Assembly (NCBI GenBank): GCA_963851025.1
Contig: CAWKOA010000013.1
Span: 1 to 64,000, forward strand
DNA from: RYN-230 sp963851025
GTDB taxonomy: Bacteria > Actinomycetota > Actinomycetes > Streptosporangiales > Streptosporangiaceae
DNA: 64,000 bases
Reading direction: 5' to 3'
The notes below the pieces were generated by a model. That model was not told the origin of the DNA. It made no database searches and saw only the letters and a program-made list of their open reading frames with translations. Position numbers and translations under genes: made by a program. Positions within the stretch are counted from its first letter, which is position 1, and every line of letters begins with the position of its first letter. This document shows, one piece after another, positions 59,268 to 64,000 of the stretch.

Positions 59268-59897
59268 TCAGCCCAGGTCCCCGGAAAGGTAACGGTCCAG
59301 GGTCGGTCCCACCGCCGCGGCCAGCTCGGCCGGGCCGGCCGCGGCCAGCGGCTCCAGCCCGAGCACCTGCCGCGCTATCGCCAGCCCCACCACCTGGCTG
59401 GCCACCAGCGCGGCCCGGTACCGGGCCTGGTCCGGGTCGGCCGTTTCCGCGGCGGCGGACAGCCGCCCGACGATGGCTTCGGTGACGAACTCCCGGAGCA
59501 TGATCAGCGCCTGCTCGCTGGTGGCGGCCGAGCGCAGCAGGCCGAGGAACGTGTCCCGGATCTCGGCGACATCCCAGGCGCTCAGCGCGGTCAGGATGAG
59601 GTGCTCCCCCAGGCTGCCCCCGGGATCGCCGGCCCCGGCCGCCAGCGCGGCGCCGATCAGCTCACCCGGCACCACCGGCAGCCGCACGGCCGCCGCGAAC
59701 AGGCGTTCCTTGGTGCCGAAGAAATGATGGACCAGGGCCGGGTCCACCCCGGCGTCCCCGGCGATGCCGCGGATCGTGGCGCCGTCGTAGCCGTGGGCGG
59801 CGAAACGCGCGCGCGCGGCGTCCAGGATCGCCTCCCGGGTGCCGCTGTCCCCGCCCCGCCGGCCCGTGCGGCCGGGTCCGGCACTCCGGCTCGTCAT
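59268..59897 (-). CDS. TetR-family repressor of the ABC-2 exporter operon
   Basis: 209 residues. HTH: AILDAARARFAAHGYDGATIRGIAGDAGVDPALVHHFFGTKERLF (core DPALVHHFFGTK). The C-terminal domain is of the TetR_C type associated with exporters. It is the last gene of the minus-strand ABC operon and overlaps it by 4 nt. Twin palindromes over the operon promoter at 62918-62949 are its likely operators. Confidence 0.9.
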   Translation of the reverse strand: MTSRSAGPGRTGRRGGDSGTREAILDAARARFAAHGYDGATIRGIAGDAGVDPALVHHFFGTKERLFAAAVRLPVVPGELIGAALAAGAGDPGGSLGEHLILTALSAWDVAEIRDTFLGLLRSAATSEQALIMLREFVTEAIVGRLSAAAETADPDQARYRAALVASQVVGLAIARQVLGLEPLAAAGPAELAAAVGPTLDRYLSGDLG

Positions 59898-60796
59898 CCA
59901 GCCTCCTCCCGGGCCGGGCCGCCGCCGGTCCCTGGCCCGGCCGCGGCCAGCTCGAAGAACCGCTCTTCCAGCGTGGCCGGGACCTCGGTGATCCGCGCGG
60001 CCACCGGGCCCAGGGCCTGCCGGACGGCGGCCGGGCTGGCGCCGGGCACGCGCAGCGCCCGGCCCGCCAGCGCGACCGGCAGCCCGGCCGCCTCCAGCGC
60101 GGTGAACGCCGCGGCCCAGTTACCGGTCTCGACCATGCTCACCCGGGCGTCGCCGGTGACCTGCGCGGCCGTGCCCGCCGCGACCACCCGGCCCGCGGCC
60201 ATGATCACCAGTCTGCCGCACTCCCCCGCCTCGTCCATGTAGTGCGTGGTGACCAGCACCCCGGCCCCGTCCCGGGCCGCGTCGGCGATCGTCTCCCACA
60301 GCCGGGCCCGGGCCAGCGGATCCACGCCCGACGTGGGCTCGTCCAGGATGAGCAGATCCGGCCGGTGCCCCAGGGCCTCGGTGAACGCGACCCGCCGCTG
60401 CACGCCCAGCGGCAGGTCACCGACCAGCACCCGCCCGTAGCCGCTTAGCCAGCCGGGCAGCGTGGCCCGGGCGCCGCGGCCGAACACGGCCGCCGAGAAG
60501 GCCAGGTTCTCGGCGGGCGTGAGGTCGTCGTACAGGCCCAGGGTCTGCGGCACATACCCGACCCGCCGCCGGGCCTGCCGCGACGGCGGCCCGCCGAACA
60601 GCCGGACCTGCCCGGCGGTCGCGGGCAGCAGCCCGAGCAGCATCCGGATCAGCGTGGTCTTGCCGGCCCCGTTGGCCCCCAGCAGGCCGACCACCTCGCC
60701 CGGGCCCAGCGAGAGGTCCACCCCGTCCACCGCCGTGAACCCGCCGAACCGCCGGCTCACCGCCAGGCACTGCGCGAGCGGTGCGTTCTCGTCCAT
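59894..60796 (-). CDS. ABC-2 exporter ATPase, signature-variant subunit
   Basis: 300 residues. Canonical Walker A GANGAGKTTL and Walker B LLILDEPTSGVDPL with switch His in TTHYMDEA. The signature helix reads LPLGVQRRV instead of LSGGQ, as in one half of YbhF-like ATPases. It is separate from the second ATPase gene (1-nt overlap) and would pair with it as a heterodimer. It exports drugs or lipids with the single permease upstream. Confidence 0.87.
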   Translation of the reverse strand: MDENAPLAQCLAVSRRFGGFTAVDGVDLSLGPGEVVGLLGANGAGKTTLIRMLLGLLPATAGQVRLFGGPPSRQARRRVGYVPQTLGLYDDLTPAENLAFSAAVFGRGARATLPGWLSGYGRVLVGDLPLGVQRRVAFTEALGHRPDLLILDEPTSGVDPLARARLWETIADAARDGAGVLVTTHYMDEAGECGRLVIMAAGRVVAAGTAAQVTGDARVSMVETGNWAAAFTALEAAGLPVALAGRALRVPGASPAAVRQALGPVAARITEVPATLEERFFELAAAGPGTGGGPAREEAG

Positions 60797-61761
60797 CAGT
60801 GCTCCTCCCGGCCGGGGTCGCGGCGGCTGGCCAGATCGGAGCCGAGTTCACGGGCCAGGATCGCGACCGTGACCGCGTCCTGCAGGCTGGGCTGGACCGG
60901 CTCGGCGTCCTCTCCCAGGGCGCCCGCGGGCTCGCCTGCCGGGGCGTCCCCGGCGCCGTCCGGCTGCCAGACCCGCCAGCGGCCGTCCCGCCGCCAGGAC
61001 CGCGCCCCGGCCGGGCCCGCCGGCCGGGCGCCGGCCGCCGCGAGGCGGCCGGGCATGGCCGCGACGATCTGCTCCGGCGAGCCCGCGGCCAGTTCCCGGC
61101 CGGCCGCGAGGACCAGCACGTGGGCCGCGCGTTCCGCCTCGTCGAGGTAGCTGGTGGCGAAGACCACCGCGGCCCCGTCGGCGGCGGCCCGCGCGATCAG
61201 CAGCCACAGGTCGGCCCGGCTGACCGGGTCCACCCCGGTGGTCGGCTCGTCGAGGACCAGCAGGGCCGGGCGGTGCAGCATGGCCGCGATGACGCCCAGC
61301 TTCTGGCGCATCCCGCCGGACAGCTGCCCGGCGAGCCGGTCCCGCGCCGCCAGCAGCCCGGCCCGGTCCAGGTAATCGCGGATCCGCGGGCCGGCCACCG
61401 CCGCCGGGATCCGGTACGCGGCCGCGCGGAAGGCCAGGTTCTCGGCCACGGTCAGGTCCGGGTAGGTGCCCGATCCGGCGGGCAGGTAGCCGGTCTGCAT
61501 CCGCGGCGGGCGCACGACCGTCCCCTCGCTGGCCGCCACGGCCCCGCTCAGGCAGCGCAGCAGCGTGGTCCGGCCGGCCCCGTCCCCGCCCACCACCGCG
61601 CTCACCTGGCCGGGCCGGGCGCAGAACGTCACCTGGTCCAGGGCCAGCCGGCGGCCGTAGCGGACGCTCACGGCGCGGGTGCCCCAGCCGGCGGCGTCCG
61701 GCGGGGCGGCGTCCGGCGGCGGGCCGGCGGGCCGCCGCGGGCCGCCGCGCGGCGCGCTCAC
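60796..61761 (-). CDS. ABC-2 exporter ATPase with Arg in Walker A
   Basis: 321 residues. Walker A is GGDGAGRTTL: the nucleotide-binding Lys is Arg. The signature LSGGMRQKL and Walker B LLVLDEPTTGVDP are canonical. The switch position is Ser in ATSYLDEAER rather than His. An 80-residue C-terminal extension (Ala/Gly/Pro-rich, then SLQDAVTVAILARE) follows. Together with the partner ATPase, one composite site would be canonical and the other degenerate. Confidence 0.87.
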   Translation of the reverse strand: MSAPRGGPRRPAGPPPDAAPPDAAGWGTRAVSVRYGRRLALDQVTFCARPGQVSAVVGGDGAGRTTLLRCLSGAVAASEGTVVRPPRMQTGYLPAGSGTYPDLTVAENLAFRAAAYRIPAAVAGPRIRDYLDRAGLLAARDRLAGQLSGGMRQKLGVIAAMLHRPALLVLDEPTTGVDPVSRADLWLLIARAAADGAAVVFATSYLDEAERAAHVLVLAAGRELAAGSPEQIVAAMPGRLAAAGARPAGPAGARSWRRDGRWRVWQPDGAGDAPAGEPAGALGEDAEPVQPSLQDAVTVAILARELGSDLASRRDPGREEH

Positions 61762-62879
61762 CGGGACTCCGCCACGGCCGCGGCCGCCGCGTCCGGGGCG
61801 CCCGCCGCGCCGGGTGCCGCGGCCGGGCCGGAACGCCCGCCCCCGGACCCAGCCGGGGCCAGGTAGCGGCGGAAGCGCAGCATGGCCAGCGTCATCACCA
61901 CCAGGCCCAGCAGGGCCAGGAACAGCAGCGGCGGCCAGAGCGGCCCGATCGGCTCAGCCCGCAGCATGACGCCGCGGGAGATCTGGTTGAAGTACGTCAG
62001 CGGCAGCAGGTAGGAGATCCAGCGCACCCCGGCCGCGATCGAGGACAGGGGGAAGATCAGCCCGGACAGCAGCACCTGCGGCAGCGTGAACATGAACGCC
62101 AGCTGGATGGCCTGGCCCTGGTTCTCGGACACGCTGGAGATCAGCACGCCGATGCCCAGCGTGACGAACAGGAAGAGCAGGGCACCCAGCGCGAACACCG
62201 CGTACGAGCCGCGGAACGGCACCCCGAACAGGGCCACCCCGACCGCGAGCACGATGGCCAGGTCCGCGGCGGCCACGGCGAAGTACGGGACGATCTTGCC
62301 CAGGAACACGTCGCGCGGCCGCAGCGGCATCACCGCGAGCTGTTCCAGCGTCCCGGTCTGCCGTTCCCGGACCACGCCGAGGCTGGTGATGATGATGCCG
62401 ACGAACACCAGGACCACCCCGGCCAGGCCCGGAATCATGATGTACGACGTCTTCAGCTCAGGGTTGTAGAGCACCCGGACCTGCGGGGCCGGCCCGCCGG
62501 CCGCCGGCGTGCCACCCGCCCGCAGGCCGGCCGCCTGCAGCGCGCCGAGCGCGGCCTTGGCCGTGAACAGCTGGCTGCCGTCGATCAGGATCACGGTCCT
62601 CGTGCCCGTCACCACGGCCACGGCGGCGTGGCCGTCGCGCAGCTGGTTCTGCGCCCAGGAGGCACCCTCGGCCGGCGCCCGCTGCACCACCTGGAACGGC
62701 GCGCGCAGGGGCGCGTGGGCGGCGAGCGGGCCGGCCACCACGGTCGGGATGGTCGTCACGTCGAAACTGGCGGCGTAGCCGAACACGACCAGCAGCACCA
62801 CCGGCAGCACGATCATCATGGCCAGCGTGCGCCGGTCCCGCCGTAGCTGCCGGAACTCTTTCACGATCATCGCCCACAT
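61758..62879 (-). CDS. ABC-2 type exporter permease (YbhS/YbhR-like)
   Basis: 373 residues. MWAMIVKEFRQLRRDRRTLAMMIVLPVVLLVVFGYA is the N-terminal helix 1 region; a large extracytoplasmic domain (about 40-165) follows, then five helices with GVVRERQTGTLEQLAVMPL (the ABC-2 signature) and ISSVSENQGQAIQ. A polar Ala/Gly tail ends the protein. Only one permease gene is present, so a homodimer is likely. First gene of the operon. Confidence 0.88.
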   Translation of the reverse strand: MWAMIVKEFRQLRRDRRTLAMMIVLPVVLLVVFGYAASFDVTTIPTVVAGPLAAHAPLRAPFQVVQRAPAEGASWAQNQLRDGHAAVAVVTGTRTVILIDGSQLFTAKAALGALQAAGLRAGGTPAAGGPAPQVRVLYNPELKTSYIMIPGLAGVVLVFVGIIITSLGVVRERQTGTLEQLAVMPLRPRDVFLGKIVPYFAVAAADLAIVLAVGVALFGVPFRGSYAVFALGALLFLFVTLGIGVLISSVSENQGQAIQLAFMFTLPQVLLSGLIFPLSSIAAGVRWISYLLPLTYFNQISRGVMLRAEPIGPLWPPLLFLALLGLVVMTLAMLRFRRYLAPAGSGGGRSGPAAAPGAAGAPDAAAAAVAESR

Positions 62880-62917
62880 GGGGGCCTCCTCCGGCGGCCG
62901 GCTGGCCCGGCACTTAT

Positions 62918-62960
62918 TTCATCGCTCGTTGAATTCTACGCCCGATGAATTCTGTGTCAA
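62918..62960 (-). promoter_or_regulatory. ABC operon promoter covered by twin TetR-like operators
   Basis: Minus-strand TTGACA (62960-62955), 16 nt, TAGAAT (62938-62933). Two abutting 16-bp pseudo-palindromes of form TTC-N2-CG-N2-CG-N2-GAA lie at 62918-62933 (TTCATCGCTCGTTGAA) and 62934-62949 (TTCTACGCCCGATGAA). They span the -10 and spacer. Both halves match the same consensus. Confidence 0.75.
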
Positions 62961-63004
62961 TGCGCCCGCTCGCCCCGCCGCCGTGAATCTGATTCGGTAG
63001 GGCC

Positions 63005-64000
63005 ATGAGCGTCACGACGCGGCACGGCGGCCGGTGGACCCAGGACGATCGCTGCGGGTCGCCGTGGCACTACCTGCCGGTCGAGGTGCCGCCCGGCGCG
63101 GCCGGGCTGCGGGTCGAGGTCGAGTACGACCGCTCCGGCGCCGTGCTCGACCTGGGCTGCTTCGGGCCCGCCGGGTTCCGCGGCTGGTCCGGCGGCGCCC
63201 GGTCCTCGTTCGTGATCACCCCCCATGAGGCCACGCCCGGCTACCTGGCGGGTGAGCTGGAGCCCGGGCTGTGGCAGGTGGTGCTCGGCCTGTACCGGCT
63301 CCCGGCGGGCGGCACGGAGTACTCGGTGACCGCGACGGTCGCCACCACACAAGGCCGGCTGCGCCCGGCCCCGGCCGTTCCGGCCCCCGCGCCGCTTAGC
63401 GAGCGGCCGCCCCGGCGCGAGCTGCCGGCCACGCCGGGGCACCGCTGGCTGGCCGGGGACCTGCACGCGCACACGGTGCACTCGGACGGCGACTTCACGG
63501 TGGCCGAGCTAGCCCGCTTCGCGGCCGCCCAGGGACTCGACTACCTCGCCGTGACCGATCACAACACGACCAGCCATCACGCCGAGCTCAAAGACGCCGC
63601 GGCCCGGTACGGGATCATCCTGATCCCCGGCCAGGAGGTCACCACCGAGGACGGGCACGCGAACGCCTTCGGCGACGTCGGCTGGGTCGACTTCCGCGAG
63701 CCGCCCGACCGCTGGCTGGACACCACGGAGCGGCGCGGCGGGCTGCTGTCGGTGAATCATCCGATCGGCGGCCACGTCAGCTGGATCTGGCCGATGCAGC
63801 GGCGGCCGCCGCTGGCCGAGGTCTGGCACTGGAGCTGGCTGGACCCGCACTGGACGACCCCGCTCGCCTGGTGGCTGGCCTGGGATCCGGCCGCGGTGCC
63901 GGTCGGCGGGAGTGACTGGCACCGGCCGGGGGCGGATGCTACCCCCGGGACTCCCACGACCTGGGTGGAATGCGCCGGCGAGGGGCCGGCGGCGGTACTC
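63005..64000 (+). CDS. CehA/McbA-type PHP-domain metallohydrolase (partial at right edge)
   Basis: 332 residues readable and still open at the window end. An N-terminal beta-sandwich-like domain (1-140) precedes a PHP domain that begins GDLHAHTVHSDGDFTVAEL. It continues AVTDHNTTSHHAEL and IPGQEVTTEDGHANAFG, then NHPIGG and GGSDWHRPG, giving the expected His/Asp metal ligands. CehA/McbA proteins hydrolyse carbamates or phosphoesters. ATG 63005 is divergent from the ABC operon across 125 bp. Confidence 0.87.
   Translation, partial: MSVTTRHGGRWTQDDRCGSPWHYLPVEVPPGAAGLRVEVEYDRSGAVLDLGCFGPAGFRGWSGGARSSFVITPHEATPGYLAGELEPGLWQVVLGLYRLPAGGTEYSVTATVATTQGRLRPAPAVPAPAPLSERPPRRELPATPGHRWLAGDLHAHTVHSDGDFTVAELARFAAAQGLDYLAVTDHNTTSHHAELKDAAARYGIILIPGQEVTTEDGHANAFGDVGWVDFREPPDRWLDTTERRGGLLSVNHPIGGHVSWIWPMQRRPPLAEVWHWSWLDPHWTTPLAWWLAWDPAAVPVGGSDWHRPGADATPGTPTTWVECAGEGPAAVL

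Noticed and set aside
1..64000. tRNA or rRNA genes
   Set aside because: No cloverleaf-like segment with a T-loop consensus or rRNA signature was noticed on reading; a tRNA search program would be decisive.

Overview
The window is very GC-rich and gene-dense with high third-position GC. It carries several actinomycete hallmarks: a GlgC/GlgM-type glycogen pair, two F420-type luciferase-like oxidoreductases, two PucR-type regulators, ECF sigma and membrane-anchored partner genes, a DUF574 methyltransferase, and DUF222/HNH debris. The host is most likely a soil-type actinomycete chromosome (proS, polX and glgA-like genes are housekeeping). The genus cannot be assigned from sequence alone. No tRNA, rRNA, CRISPR array or phage module was recognised.

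Layout. 1-5.3 kb: end of a glgC-like gene, GlgA/GlgM, a BLUF photoreceptor, a xi-class GST, a 35-residue membrane peptide, a three-gene Co-type nitrile-hydratase-family enzyme with a split beta subunit, and a FrnE/DsbA oxidoreductase. 5.3-12.1 kb: two strong hairpins, a giant HTH-STAND-WD40 gene broken by a frameshift, a PucR-like regulator, and a secreted lipase behind a 21-bp hairpin. 12.1-22.3 kb: PolX, a phosphoribosyltransferase-hydrolase fusion, an F420 oxidoreductase, psuG-psuK, a tandem YbjQ protein, a LOG protein, a two-component system and an acetyltransferase. 22.3-29.3 kb: HNH fragment, ECF sigma and membrane partner, HD hydrolase, an unrecognised lower-GC gene, a methyltransferase broken by a 109-bp tandem duplication, a thioredoxin with a His-rich tail behind a CsoR-like palindrome, a papain-like protein and a second PucR regulator. 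29.3-41 kb: M50 protease, TerC, proS, MFS exporter, DUF1697, NUDIX, PIG-L, DUF3291, ArsR-SRPBCC pair, YbaK, and a TetR/DUF998 pair. 41-45 kb is a scar zone with an IS630 remnant, two lectin-like fragments and a truncated small gene, around a GT39 mannosyltransferase-like gene and its divergent TetR. 45-48.6 kb: F420 oxidoreductase, DUF3048 protein, glutamate-cysteine-ligase-like enzyme.

48.7-57.3 kb is the most interesting block. Seven minus-strand genes, nearly all overlapping by 4 nt, encode an SsuABC/TauABC-type importer, a Gfo/Idh/MocA oxidoreductase, a creatininase-family hydrolase, a cupin and a D-2-hydroxyacid dehydrogenase. Divergently there is a split UxaA/SuyAB-type lyase and a FadR-type GntR regulator. 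Mirror-image promoters in the 223-bp divergent spacer each carry the same 11-mer operator. The layout reads as one regulon for uptake and breakdown of an unknown acid. The regulator itself has a 1-nt frameshift.

57.3-64 kb: an AqpZ-type aquaporin, a DUF574 methyltransferase, and a self-regulated ABC-2 export operon (permease, two separate ATPases with complementary non-canonical motifs, TetR at the end) whose promoter is covered by two adjacent 16-bp palindromes. The window ends inside a CehA/McbA-type PHP hydrolase.
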